Positions 1-11,365 of a stretch of DNA of 64,000 bases are shown here, piece after piece. Origin of the DNA: Nepenthes gracilis (lineage: Eukaryota > Streptophyta > Magnoliopsida > Caryophyllales > Nepenthaceae); the NCBI GenBank assembly GCA_033239525.1, contig BSYO01000016.1, positions 2,633,333-2,697,332 of the forward strand, in the 5' to 3' direction. The translations under genes were made by a program, and so were the position numbers. Each line of letters begins with the position of its first letter. Position 1 is the first letter of the stretch. A model generated the notes under the pieces. That model saw only the letters and a list, made by a program, of their open reading frames with translations, had not been told where the DNA came from and made no database searches.

Positions 1-936
1 TGATTATTCCTTCAAGAATATTTATTCCTTGTCAAAGTGCAACCTAATAATGAAATAAATATTTCCGAAGGAATAAGGTGATAATAGAAATTCTATTCCT
101 ACTAATCAAACATAGGATAATTGAAATATAGATAGCCTATAAGCTATGTAGAAAAAATATTAATTAATGTTCAAATAATTGAAAGTAACAATAGATATCT
201 ATATATAAAATAAGCATTAGATCATTACACACAATGAGATTAACAACGGCACTAGTCCACAATATGCATCTTTTAGTATATGCATAATATAAGATGTTCC
301 ATTCTAATCATAATCAAAATTCATGTCATCCTAATTTCCATTATTATTATTATCAAATAATCTTTTATCAAATCCATTACAAGATTTGTATCCATCAATC
401 TCCTCTATTTCCTCTAAATCCTCCTCTTCCTCATCTAGTCTTATTGCTCTAAAACTCAAAGGATGTGCATCTACTCTCTAGAACTTGAAGCCTTTGCTTT
501 CACTTAAGATTTGTTGCTCGAGACCTAACAACCTGCAGAGATAATAAAGATTGATAATTTTGTGTGATACAAATCAAAGGGAAGAGAAAGAGTGGGGTTG
601 TGTCATGCTAATTGAGCTGATAAAATGACAAATACATTTTAAAGAAATAAAAAATTGTAAATTTTTTAGACTTGGGATATTTTAGGAAAACTAACGCTAA
701 ATTATTTTTAGAAAAAAACAGGCACTTGAGCATCTAGTTGCCTCGTTCCAGACGCTTGGCAAGGGGAAATTGCCTAGGCAAATGTCTTTCCATTTTGTCT
801 TGCATGGGCACCTAGATGAACACCCAAAATGCCTTTGACAACATAGAGTTTCCTACTTTAGTATACATCTTAAGAGTGATGTTCATCTTATATCTCATTA
901 TCAGATTATTTCATATCGCTGATTTCTACTGTACAG
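1..936. other. AT-rich sequence upstream of the first visible RHD3-like exon (probable intron)
   Basis: No gene is recognised here. Because the next exon begins at 937 with an acceptor site, this stretch is probably intron of the same gene. Positions 1-115 carry AT-rich words (ATTCC, GGAATAA, AATCAAACATAGG) resembling a MITE-type end. On the minus strand, about 541 to 349, there is a short open stretch with an acidic run (DEEEEDLEEIEEID) interrupted by a stop; it may be a transposase tail but I cannot assign it. Positions 720-800 hold a GC-richer patch of unknown origin. Confidence 0.4.
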
Positions 937-3900
937 GTTTCATTGTCCAAGACACTACTGACTCCCATGCAGTGCAAATCGTTGTGGAGGCAATTCAAGG
1001 CGGAGACAGATTATACTGTTACTCAGGCTATTGCTGCTCAGGCATGACCTCACTCTGCTTTATCTTGTTTAATTTCTTTTTGTTTTGCCCATGTCATCAT
1101 TTAATTTGGCTGTGTTTAATTGTCTTGCTACTATTTTTTTCCTGCCAATATTTGCTGTTGTGATTGGAGGGGTGAGCCTTGGTTATACACGTGAATAAAA
1201 ATATCAGTATCGGTCATGATTATATCAATATCAGACATATTAAATAATGTGTATTGGTATTAAATATATCGAAAGGAAAAATATTTCTAAAAAATCATAA
1301 GCTAATAATGTCATATTGGCCAATATATTGCCGATAAAGAAATATAGAACGATATCAAAAAATATTAGTATTAGAAGTCCTAAAACTGATACATATTAGC
1401 CGATATTTGCATCAACGGTTCTACGTTAAAATTATTCCATTGTGACGTGGAGGCCATGGGTTTAAACAACCAATCAGGAGTAGCCTTTGTCAAATGTAAC
1501 AAGATGGCTATATATATTTGATCCTCCTCATACCCTACAATATTGGATGATACATATTGTAATCGGATGCATCATATGTAAATTTTGTTGCAAACATGGG
1601 GGCCAAATAACAAATGACATCTGTTGTATTTCAAAAAATTTTAGGGTATCAACTGATAATAATTTTTGCTGTTATTTTGTCATGGGATTGTAAAATGCGT
1701 CTATAATGATGAAATAAGCTTGCAACATAAATGTAAGGTTGCATATATTTGACCATATCAAGATCTTGTATTGTAAAGCTTTGTGGACTGGGCTGTGCTT
1801 TTTTGATAAAATTAAGTTTTGCACAAATATGTGTTTAATTGTGTTTTAACAAATGTTCATGACAAATATGATGTTAATGGAATGAAATATCAAAATAAAA
1901 ATATTGGCTGATATTTATCAATGTCGGGCATTGCATACCGATATCTCTTGAAATCAGGACAATATTATGATATGTTATTGGTAATATATTGCATATATTG
2001 GCTAATACGGAGAATATATCGGCTGATATTTATATGTTAGTTTATGATTCTCAAAATTTATTTTCTTCAAATATATCAAATACTGATACGTATCATTTGA
2101 TATGTTTGATACCAATACGGTTTCCATCAATACGATAGTGATACTAATACTAATATTTTCATCGGTACATATCCATATCGCGCCCCCGAGTCCGATATTT
2201 CCTGATAGTATAACAAAATCGTGATATGTCGTCATAATGGTAATATATCGTGATACATTGCGACATTTCTCCCGAGGTTTCTGATTTGCAAAAAATATTT
2301 TGCTTCCATATTTTTTTAAGGTAGAAAAGATCTTCCTTTGATTAACTCAATCTGAAAACTATAGATGGTGAGGGTCGGCTGAAATACTACCTTGCTGGGG
2401 CAACCTTGCTATAAGAGAGAATCATAGGTTAAAAAAAAAAAGAAACCACATTTTTCTCTTCATCTGGAACTCAGGAATTGTATAGATTTGAACCTGTTTG
2501 ATATATCGATTAAAATTGCGAATGATATTGGGATCATATTCTTGCATTCTCTAAAGGTCTTATTTGTTGCATTCATGGATGAAAATATCGGTATCATGAA
2601 TTCAGAATTGGTATCGGTTATGACCATATAGGTATACGATATCTGATAATACTTATCAATATCTTTGTGTCAAATGATCTATATATTTTTTGAATAAAAA
2701 CCTGATAGGCAAATTTTGGCATATATATCGATAAATATTAGGTGTATGGGTGCGGATGCAGTAAAATATCATGAATATGTCATAATATCAAGAAATATCA
2801 GTATTATGGGCCAACTGTTTTATATTCCTGAAATTTGGCATATTGATATTTCAATATGTGTTTGCATTTGTTAAGAAATATTCAGTTGACATTAACTATT
2901 CACGGCCAATAGTGTGGCAAGCGGGTTTGACCAAAGGAGTTGATTTCTAGTAAATAAATAGTTGAGAAGTCAAGGGTTTGGCTACATACTCTAACTTGAT
3001 CTTATGTAAACTATCCTCCTAGAGATCCCTTTTTGGGTCACTATTATGGCATATTATCCCAAAATTCTTCGAGTATTGAAGCACTTTCTTTGAAAGAAGT
3101 TGTCTTGGGTGATCGCCCATTCCCATCGTGGAGAGACTTCTATAACTACAATATGCGAAAAACGGGGGGCTAAGGTGCTTAGACCTATTTCTTGAAAGGC
3201 TTTCATTATATGAGCCCATAGTTCCATTCTTGTTGTCGCCCTGTATCAAAAAACTGCATCTCTTTCTCTGTAATACCTACTTTCCTTCGAATTGGGTGTG
3301 CTTGCCCAGTGAGATGATGAAAATATTGATATTAGCCACGGCCGTCTCTATATTGGGCATGTTAGACAACATATATTGGTGTCGAATATATTAAGAAAAA
3401 AAGTTTCTAAAAACCATAAATTGACAGTTTAATATTGGCTTATATTTAAAATATCACTGACACGATAGCATATTGTAATTTTGACGTAGTATCAGAAATA
3501 TTTTATCCATAAGGCCTTGGCCCTACCAACCCAGTAAAAATAAAAAAATGAAGAAGAGAAGTTCATATTTTTGGCTACTTTCTAGGAGTCGTGCTTAACC
3601 TTTAATGTAGTCTTTGGGATTCAGAATATTTTAATACGTTACATAGCTTATTTTAATATGTTTGTCGGTGATAATTTAACCAAATCACTTTATTTAATTT
3701 CCCAGGAAGCCAACAAGCGAAACAACAATTGGTTGCCACCTCCATGGGCTATTGTTGCAATGCTTGTCCTGGGTTTCAATGAATTCATGACACTTCTAAG
3801 GTACGCATTCTCCATTCACCTTCTTCATTTCTCCAATCACCTCGGATTTTCCGATCTGTTTTGCTCAATTTCAGACTTTATCATGTTGCAGGAATCCTTT

Positions 3901-4532
3901 ATATATTGTTGTTCTCTTTGTCGCTTTTCTAATAACCAAAGCTCTTTGGGTCCAATTCGACATACCAAACGAATTTCGTCGTGGCACAGTGAGTTTCCTC
4001 TTTAGTTTTATTGTTAAAATTCCCTAATGGCATTTTTCTTTTATTACTAGATAAAAAATTAGTTAGTTTGTATACCTAAATTTTCAATTTTTTTAATAAA
4101 TTTTGGTCTCTTCCAAACTGTACAGAAATATGACTAAATAAATTATTCCGACTGAAAACTGAACCAAATTGCTCAGTGATCCCAATATTCATTTCTGTTT
4201 TATCCGTTCCGGTTTAGATTATCGGGTCAATAGTTTTTTCAGAAGACTTACAGAAAAGAGTAGCTTTTTAGCCAGCTAAACCGACTGATCGTTTATGATC
4301 ACAGCTTCCTGGGCTTATATCACTGTCTTCGAAGTTCGTCCCCGCCATCATGAACCTTCTTAAGAGGCTAACTGAAGCCGGGGAAATCGCAGTGGCCGGT
4401 GGTGATGCTCATAAAAACCCTTCCCCGGCAGCAAAAAGCTACCAAGTCGGAGCAGAAACGGAGAGTGATTTGTCATCAGCCTCCTCATCTCAGGTAACTT
4501 CAGTCGAAAACGGGAGCGACTACTCGGATTAA
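937..4532 (+). CDS. RHD3-like: RHD3-like (SEY1/atlastin class) ER membrane-fusion GTPase, C-terminal four exons
   Basis: The exons are 937-1041, 3706-3800, 3892-3988 and 4305-4532; they join in phase and end at a TAA stop. The family is a dynamin-like GTPase that fuses endoplasmic-reticulum tubules. The visible 174 residues are the C-terminal part of a protein that is usually about 800 residues. They contain the family-typical stretches [20 protein letters not shown] and [20 protein letters not shown], then two hydrophobic segments forming the membrane hairpin (the second is [20 protein letters not shown]). A helical tail ([16 protein letters not shown]) and a Ser-rich acidic C-terminus ending GSDYSD follow. 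The GTPase domain and first exons lie before the window. Acceptors are all AG; donors are GT at 3801 and 3989 but GC at 1042. No frameshift or stop is seen, so the gene is probably functional. I am confident of the family from memory of its sequence; which paralogue it is remains open. Confidence 0.88.
1042..3705 (+). other. Long GC-AG intron of the RHD3-like gene
   Basis: The upstream exon ends ...GCTGCTCAG and the intron begins GCATGA instead of GT. It ends TTTAATTTCCCAG before the next exon, and the reading frame continues exactly (AAQ then EANKRNNNW). GC-AG introns are a known minor class. The 2,664-bp intron is far larger than the next two (91 and 316 bp) and is filled with repeat-derived sequence. 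Confidence 0.75.
1195..3500. repeat. Degenerate TATCG/CGATA-rich repeat inside the RHD3-like intron
   Basis: This stretch is densely sprinkled with short words such as ATATCGG, TATCGGTAT, GATATCAG, CCGATAT and AATATCG, in both orientations. Similar text reappears at about 8440-8620. It looks like an old, much mutated dispersed repeat rather than a simple tandem array; I see no terminal repeats or target duplication. Open frames here, such as 2002-2235 and 3019-3249 on the minus strand, resemble nothing known. Confidence 0.55.
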
Positions 4533-5660
4533 TTGACTTAGATTTGAAGATTTTGAGGACGGAAGGTTTGTCGATTTTTAGTTTAGGCTGCTGTATATAG
4601 TCTTGCTTTTGTTTTTGTTTTTGTTTTTGTTTTTTATTCTTTGGCTATAATATATGCATAAAATAACTATTATCAGGTAATGAAATAATATTTAGTATCA
4701 ACTTCTCTTTTTTTATGCCACTTCGAATTTAGAAATTAAGCTGGCTTGTGAAGTTACATGGTGCCATGCTGCCACCACAGCCCCACCGCCCCTACTACTC
4801 GTGGCCACCCTATCATTGCTGCCACCTCCTCCCCACTGCCACCACTTGGACACTGTCATCGTAATGTTGCCATTATCAAGTGCCGCTGCCGTCGCGCCAC
4901 CGCTGGTTCACCTCAGCCAAATTCGGTATGTTGCAGGCTCTATGGTGGATAAAATTGTTATTTACTCCGTACATGTTATTCTTTGATAAAAGAATAATCC
5001 CTATTCTTATGTGAATTGTAAATACTGACATATATATATTAATTAAATTGTCATGGATCTCATGATTTAAAAATATTTAAAATGTATTTTTGTTTTTCCA
5101 TTTATAATTTTTTTTTACTTTTATTTGAATATCATATTAATTCAATACACAAAAAATAGATCAAATTGACTATATTCTATGTTGTATGGTAATATAATAC
5201 GATGCCAAAAGAAATCTAAAAATATAAAAGCTTAAACAAAGGTTAGTTTTTGAGTTTTTTAATTAAATGTTAATAAATTGTCTATAAAAATTGAAATTGG
5301 TATTAAAATAAAAGTTAAAAATTGTATTGGAAAAAATAAAATATTCTTGGTGCTGGAAAAAAAAAAAATTACGACTAGTTTTAATTTATTTTTTAAGGAT
5401 AAAATTATGTTGAAATTGAGTTTTTTTTTTTTTTGGTAAATATGACTACATTTTAGAATAATAGATATAATTTTGTTGGAGGTTTTTTTTTTTTGTTAAA
5501 ACTGGGTTCCCTGTTTTTTTGTTTTTTATTTATTTTGTTACAATTTTTCACTAAGCTCACTAATTGGGGCTCCGTGGAATAAAAAATAATTAATGTGTAA
5601 TTAAAAAATAATTAATTTGTGTCAATAAATTTATTTATTTTGGTGCTGGAATAAGTGACA
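4533..5660. other. 3' flank of the RHD3-like gene and AT-rich intergenic DNA
   Basis: About 150 bp after the stop probably form the 3' UTR; it contains a TTTTTG microsatellite near 4610-4640 but no perfect AATAAA. Positions 4755-4930 are CCA/CAC-rich low-complexity sequence, which creates short Pro/His-rich open frames that I do not take as genes. The remainder to 5660 is A+T-rich with homopolymer runs, and I see no gene in it. Confidence 0.5.
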
Positions 5661-5669
5661 TATATGAAG

Positions 5670-5875
5670 GGATTGAGGGGGCGTCTTTCTCCCCAGTGAA
5701 GAAGGATCGTCCTTCTCTTAATTTGGGTCATCGGATGTAAAATTCGACGGTTACGTGTTTTGAATGATTAAATTTAAAATCGAACGGTCCACGTTATATT
5801 ATCCATTCAAAACGTGTGGGCCGTCGGATTTTACATCTGACGGTTACGATAAGGAGAAGGACGCCCCCCGGATCC
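5670..5875. mobile_element. Mutator-type MITE (foldback) with a 9-bp target duplication
   Basis: A 206-bp element is flanked by identical 9-bp repeats TATATGAAG (5661-5669 and 5876-5884). It starts GGATTGAGGGGGCGTC and ends with the inverted counterpart GACGCCCCCCGGATCC. The arms continue as an imperfect inverted repeat: GGATGTAAAATTCGACGGTT on the left pairs with the right-arm words CCGTCGGATTTTACATC, and GTGTTTTGAATG pairs with CATTCAAAAC. The left arm has an extra insertion of about 25 bp. A 9-bp duplication with long inverted ends is the signature of Mutator-like elements. The element is non-coding; an autonomous relative would have to supply the transposase. Confidence 0.85.
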
Positions 5876-5886
5876 TATATGAAGGG

Positions 5887-7330
5887 TTTAAAATAACATA
5901 TCTTTACAATCTCGCCTTTGGATCTATAAAAATACTTAAAAATAAAAACAGTTAGAAAAAAAAAAGTAGAAAAAATGCAAATTTTGTTTAAATTTTCAAA
6001 TAAATATTTTATAAAAATAAATAATTCTACTTTACATTTTTTACATAATTTATTTTCTCACAATTTTCTAAACTTTCAAACACATAAAAATAAAGAAACT
6101 TAAGGTTGACAAGGTTGACATTTAATTTTTATAAATTCATACTTAATACATATTTGAGTCTTATTATTTATTTATTCAGTGACTTATTAGCTTGTAAACC
6201 TAAAAACACTTATAGATATCATATTTTAATTTTTTGTTTCTATATATTTTTCTAAAATATAATTGATAGGTACTCACCGTATAACTTAAAGATCACATAT
6301 TTAAATTATAAAAATAATCTTTTATATAATATAATATGTTATTTTATCCAATAAATTTGAAATGATCTAATCGTAACGCATAATAGATTAGGCTATATTT
6401 TATTGATGCATTAACTCATTCCAATCGCCTTCAAATTGTGGTTAGTGTGTTATGTGTTGATCATGTCAATAAGCTTTATAACTCATTAACTTCGATTACT
6501 TTGAATTATTGGTGTTTGGGCTTTACTTGTTATAAAATTTTGTGGGACTTAAAATTTTTTTATAGATAATTAAATTATTTTATAATTTAATAGTGTAAAA
6601 TTAAATATAAACCACACACCTGAATCATACCTAGTATATATATACGATTATATACTATATTTTTCTAGAAAGGCTCTACAAAATCAGAAATAAAATAGAA
6701 GTTACCCAAATTTTTTCAAAGAAAATCTAAAAAAATTATACTTATTATCAAAAAAATATTCATTATTATTCATAACATATAATGGGTAATTATATCGTAT
6801 ATGCTATAAAAAGATGACCGATTTTTTAATTATATAAATATTATTTTTTTAATTAAAGATTAAACATATCAAAAAATATATATATTATCTAATAAAATAT
6901 AACAAAATTATACAAAATTATAATATTTAATTATTTTAATAAATTATTAAATACATGTCACCTCATACGTTACATCTCTCTCATTTATTTGGTTGTTTTT
7001 TTCGTCCGTTTTGTGCGGAAAGTCTCAGCGTTAGTCAATGAATATGGTGCTGAAGACGCTGGCTGTGCCTCTGCAATATCAGTCGTGCAAATAGTTTGAT
7101 GTTATACTATACATATATTATTATAAAATGGAAGGTTACACTGCAAGACGTTATACTGATTTCTGTACGTATTTAATTCATACTTTGACTCTGAGTAGTT
7201 GGAAGTTGCCAGCTTCGTAGCGTACATGCATGCGGTGTTCAATTCAATACGAGTACCGTACCATTTGAGTACGTTTCCACTGTTGTCACCTCGATCAAAT
7301 TCTGAAATCTGGGTTTGTTTTTGCATTTTC
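5887..7330. other. AT-rich intergenic sequence
   Basis: The segment to about 6950 is extremely A+T-rich without recognisable genes or repeat ends. Positions 7000-7100 have more balanced composition and an open stretch on the + strand (LVNEYGAEDAGCASAI) that could be an exon of the unidentified candidate downstream, but I could not join them with standard splice sites and certainty. Confidence 0.35.
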
Positions 7331-7332
7331 AG

Positions 7333-7485
7333 TTTGATATTCATTTGACTGGCAGAGGGAAGAAGAAGATCAGTGAGCTTATCTACGAACCTACATCGGA
7401 GGCTTTACTTTATCAACTGATCATATCTTCTGTGGGAATTATTGCTTCTGTCTTTGTTGGTTGGAACATTTTCTGCAGTTTCTGA
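7333..7485 (+). CDS. Unidentified exon-like segment with a C-terminal membrane helix
   Basis: A strong splice-acceptor context (pyrimidine-rich tract, then TTTTCAG) is followed by 50 open codons and a TGA stop. The peptide has a basic start (GRGKKK), a polar middle (ELIYEPTSEALLYQ) and a hydrophobic end (LIISSVGIIASVFVGW), which suggests a tail-anchored or small membrane protein. Composition here is more balanced than in the flanks, which favours coding or once-coding DNA. The related text ATTATTGC...AAGGGGAAGCTT recurs 100-130 bp downstream (about 7425-7510 against 7568-7650), so a local duplication or a transposon fragment is also possible. I recognise no family and see no start codon; treat it as a candidate terminal exon only. 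Confidence 0.3.
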   Translation, partial: FDIHLTGRGKKKISELIYEPTSEALLYQLIISSVGIIASVFVGWNIFCSF

Positions 7486-7699
7486 TCAAGGAGAAGCTTT
7501 TTCTTCTGTGTTGTAAGCTGAAGCCACCAAAGCTGGGGGGCCATCCAACCAGCCCAAGTCAATTCAACATATGTTCTGTGGAATTATTGCCTTGTCTGCT
7601 TAAGGGGAAGCTTCTTGTTCGAGTGTTTTAACTAGGACAAGCCAAAACTAGGTCATCAGGTTGAATTAGTTTTGATTATAGATAGATATAGTAATAGTT

Positions 7700-9328
7700 T
7701 TTAGCCTGATAATTAATTTAACTATCACAGATTTTAATCTAAATCTATCTTGAATCTTATTAGGTTTTAAATCACTTCTGTATAACTCTTTTGTCATTCT
7801 TGTGCATATATATATTATTATTACTAATTTATATTTAAGCCAGGCATGGGGGTGTATGTGCTGAATTTGGATAGAATATTTACACCTAAGTTGGGCTCCA
7901 TGGAATGTATACGCTCAGCAAAGTTTGCTTTGACTTTCAAACAGCAAATTTGACATTTTAACGCCAATTTTTACACCAAACGCACTATAAAAATAGAGCA
8001 TTTTTAGGCTAGGTCAATGTGAAATGAGTCTCATTTTGAAACACAAGGACATCGAATGAAGAGAAATGAGAGAAAATAAGAAGGAAAAGTTTGACCGTTT
8101 GTTTGAGGTTCTATTTGTGATTAGTCCTTATCAGTTTTGAGTATGTTAACTTTGCTCTTATGAAAGTTGTATTATCGATTATTTTTATATTGATTATTCT
8201 CTTATTGTTCAATGCTGTATATATTCATATTATATTATATAACTAAGATATTTAGAGATAGTGATAACCAAACCTCATATTTATAGTATGCTGAACGAGT
8301 TAATTTGAATGAGTTATTTGTAATTAGATCTCAAATCTGGTAAAAATAATTTTTGATGAAATGTCTTGTAATTTTTTTTTAAATTAAGAAGGGTTTCTAT
8401 GTTAATTTTTTATATAATTTACATGCTTAATAATATGTTAAAATCCTAATATATTGTAGTATTGGATATATATCGGTCGATATATCTCTACAATAAATTT
8501 TGTTTTATTTCACAAAAAAATTATATTTGATACATCCAATCGTGATATAAATATAAAGCCTGATATATTAATATGATCGTAATTAATATCAATATTAATA
8601 CTGATATTTTTATTTATAGTTATTGGGTGTGTTTATTGCCGATAGGAACTTGCATAAATGGAAAATAATTTCAAATAGTAGGAAATTGATTTCCCACTAC
8701 AACCATTATGATAGCCATAAACTCAACGACCACTACCATTACCACCTCACCACCGCCAATAGTACAGCTGTGTCACCCCACTTTCACACTTTTTCAGCAG
8801 CCACTGTCGCTGCCGCCACCTATCACCACTGCCTCAATATTGATTAGAATATTAAGCTGGACAGAAGTAATAATAGTATTTCCAATACTTATTAAAATAT
8901 CAATATCAATATTAATCAATGCTATATTTATATTAATTATAGTAAATTATATGTATGATATTAGAAGTTTTGAAATCAAAAAAATCATCATATATAGTAA
9001 AATTTGTCTCTTTTTTATTATATTTATATATTTAAAGAGTTATATTAGTTTTTTCTGACAAAATTAAATACCAATATTGTAATTACACATAAACTATCTA
9101 TCCAACCATCGAAATGATGAATCTCTGGCTCACTGCTTCCCTTCTTTCGTTTTCTTCCAGTGATTTGATGTGGATCAGTAAGTAATACTTAATCTTGTAG
9201 GTGGCATAAAATTGGTTCGCAATGTAAGCGGACAATCAATTGGTTTAATAACAAGATGTATGATCTCATCATCACTCTTGTGGGTATCATGACCTAATTG
9301 AATGATATCATCCCTTCACCAACTTTAA
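7700..9328. other. Intergenic sequence with repeat traces
   Basis: No gene is recognised. Positions 8440-8620 contain the same TATCG/ATATCGG-type words as the RHD3-like intron. Positions 8620-8850 include an ACC/CAC-rich low-complexity patch like that at 4755-4930; the overlapping open frames there are Thr/His-rich artefacts. Positions 9110-9320 have balanced composition but no convincing exon. Confidence 0.35.
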
Positions 9329-10619
9329 CATAATACCTGATTTTTTAATTTATATTATAATATTATAATTATTATATATTGGGCTAATATGAAAGAAAAT
9401 TATATAATAAAAATATTGATAAAAAATTAATTTTAAAGAAATTAGGGTAAACACTTGATATGTGTATATTTCATACTTATACGTATTTTTAATGGAGGTT
9501 TCGTGCATGTTTTAGGCTGTATACTTACACCTAAAAGGGGCCTATCAGATGTTTGTGTGTTGTTTGGGCAAAATGTGTCATGCAAAAGTACAACTGATAC
9601 AACGCTTGTGTGCGTATGTGTATGAAAAATAATGCTTAATGCAAGCCTATGTTGCGCTCATGCACCGATTTAGGTATAACAAGAGCTCATACGCCGAGTT
9701 AGTCATTTCACACATGGGAAAGAAGAGAAAAAAACATAAGGAGAAGAAAAGGAAGAAGAAGAAAGAGGGAAAAAGAAATGGGTTTTGGAGTCATTTTGCG
9801 TCAAATCTATTAAATCTAAGGTTTAAGATAAACATATCTAAATTCATTCTTTAGTCTATTTTTTAAATCCTTCGATTTTACTTTTGATACTTATTTATAC
9901 ATGTTACTATTTTTTCCTATTTTTTGAATATTATTGTATGAATGTGCATTTCATTAAACATTTTGAGATTTTGTTGATTTTTATCAAATATTTTAAGATT
10001 TCTTTTATTTTCAGAGGTTGCTTAGGTATCTTGAAGGACTGTGTTTTTATTTAGAAATATTATAAAGAAAATTTATGAAATATTTGTATATTGGACCTTG
10101 CATGCTATTTTTATGCAAACATTTAATGTACACTCTATTTTGTGATGTGATATGAGTTTGTACTTCTTGTAGATGGTAGAAAAATTTTATATATTTGTTA
10201 TATAGTTGTTACGTTCGCATACTCCGGCCGCCATACAACTAGAGTTCGAGTCCTCTTTTAGCTCTCGGACGGACGGAATCGTGCAACACAAGAGAAATCG
10301 TAGGTTTGACGACAGCTACGCTTCAAGAAGGGAAAAAGGGGACGAGGGCACAAGACACAAGGGATTTACGTGAAAAACCCCTTTCTTCAGTGAAAAGGGG
10401 AAGAAAAACCACGGCGTGGATGCTAGGTCCAAGAGGTTCCACTATTATGAAAATGTAGTACAAGTGAACCCTGTAACACTATTTGTTGCCATAGAGAACT
10501 ACAAGGTGAGAGACATTTTTTGTTTTCTTCTTTCCTTCTTTTCTTTCTTTTGGGAGCTGCTTACAGTATGCATGCAAATGACAAAATGCTTGAATCCTTT
10601 TCTCGTTGCTTGAGTGAGG

Positions 10620-10628
10620 TATTTATAG
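10620..10628 (-). promoter_or_regulatory. TATA box of the solo LTR
   Basis: The minus strand reads CTATAAATA in a GC-richer context, the same nonamer found in the Tat element LTRs at 26514 and 40194. It is the likely core promoter of this LTR; present activity is unknown. Confidence 0.5.
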
Positions 10629-10952
10629 AGAAAAATTATGCCATTGGCATGGGGACACGTGACACTGGCGTGTGTCAGGACACTTGCCACCAACTCTGCT
10701 GATGCAGCGTGTGTCAGGAGCACCTGCCACGGACTCTGTGTATTCGGTGTGTCAAGAGCCGTTAAACCCATCATGATGGCGTATGCTTTGAGCGCCGAGA
10801 TTTCCTGCGAGGGTGGCGTGTAGCAGAGAACGCGTGCCCTTTGGGAACAGTGAATCATCTGAGCTGGCGCGCTCGGCCATCTTAGATCCTCTTTTCCCTT
10901 GTCCTCGCCCTCAAAAAGCTGTTTGGGTCTTCACCTGATCCTCGAGCTCATT

Positions 10953-11365
10953 GAGTTAAGTTCTCAGACGTTTTGCTGTTGATTACGTTTTGCTGTTGAG
11001 TTAAGTTCTCAGACGTTTTGCTGTTGATAGCGTCCTCGTGCCTCTTGGGTCAAATTGGTCTCTCGGACCATTGTCGCCATTTGGACTTCCCAAGTCCTCG
11101 AACTTCTAAGGCCAACTTAACTTATTGGACTAAGTTAGACTTTTGAGCCTCTTCGACCAGATTGTCCTCTTAGGTTCTCGGACGTTTTGTTGTTGATGAC
11201 GTCAACCCCTCAGAGCGTCCTCGTGCCTCTTGAGTCAAATTGGTCTCTCGAACCATTGTTGCCATTTAGGCTTCCCATATCCTCGGGTTTCTAAGGCCAA
11301 CTTAACTTCTTGGGCTAAGTTGGGCTTTTGGGCCTCTTGGGCTAGATTGTCTTTGTTATCTTCTT
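10953..11365. repeat. Tandem duplication inside the solo LTR
   Basis: A unit of about 186 bp starting GCGTCCTCGTGCCTCTTG occurs at about 11030 and again at about 11216. It includes the shared words TCAAATTGGTCTCTCG and AAGGCCAACTTAACTT. A shorter motif, TTCTCAGACGTTTTGCTGTT, is repeated near 10955 and 10998 and in varied form near 11175. The copies differ by scattered substitutions. Confidence 0.75.

Noticed and set aside
4758..4986. Pro/His/Thr-rich open frames
   Set aside because: They come from CCA/CAC low-complexity sequence, as do the similar frames at 8623-9058.
10499..10858. 119-codon minus-strand frame
   Set aside because: It lies wholly inside a solo LTR with clear ends and target duplication and resembles no protein; the overlapping frames on the + strand are equally long.
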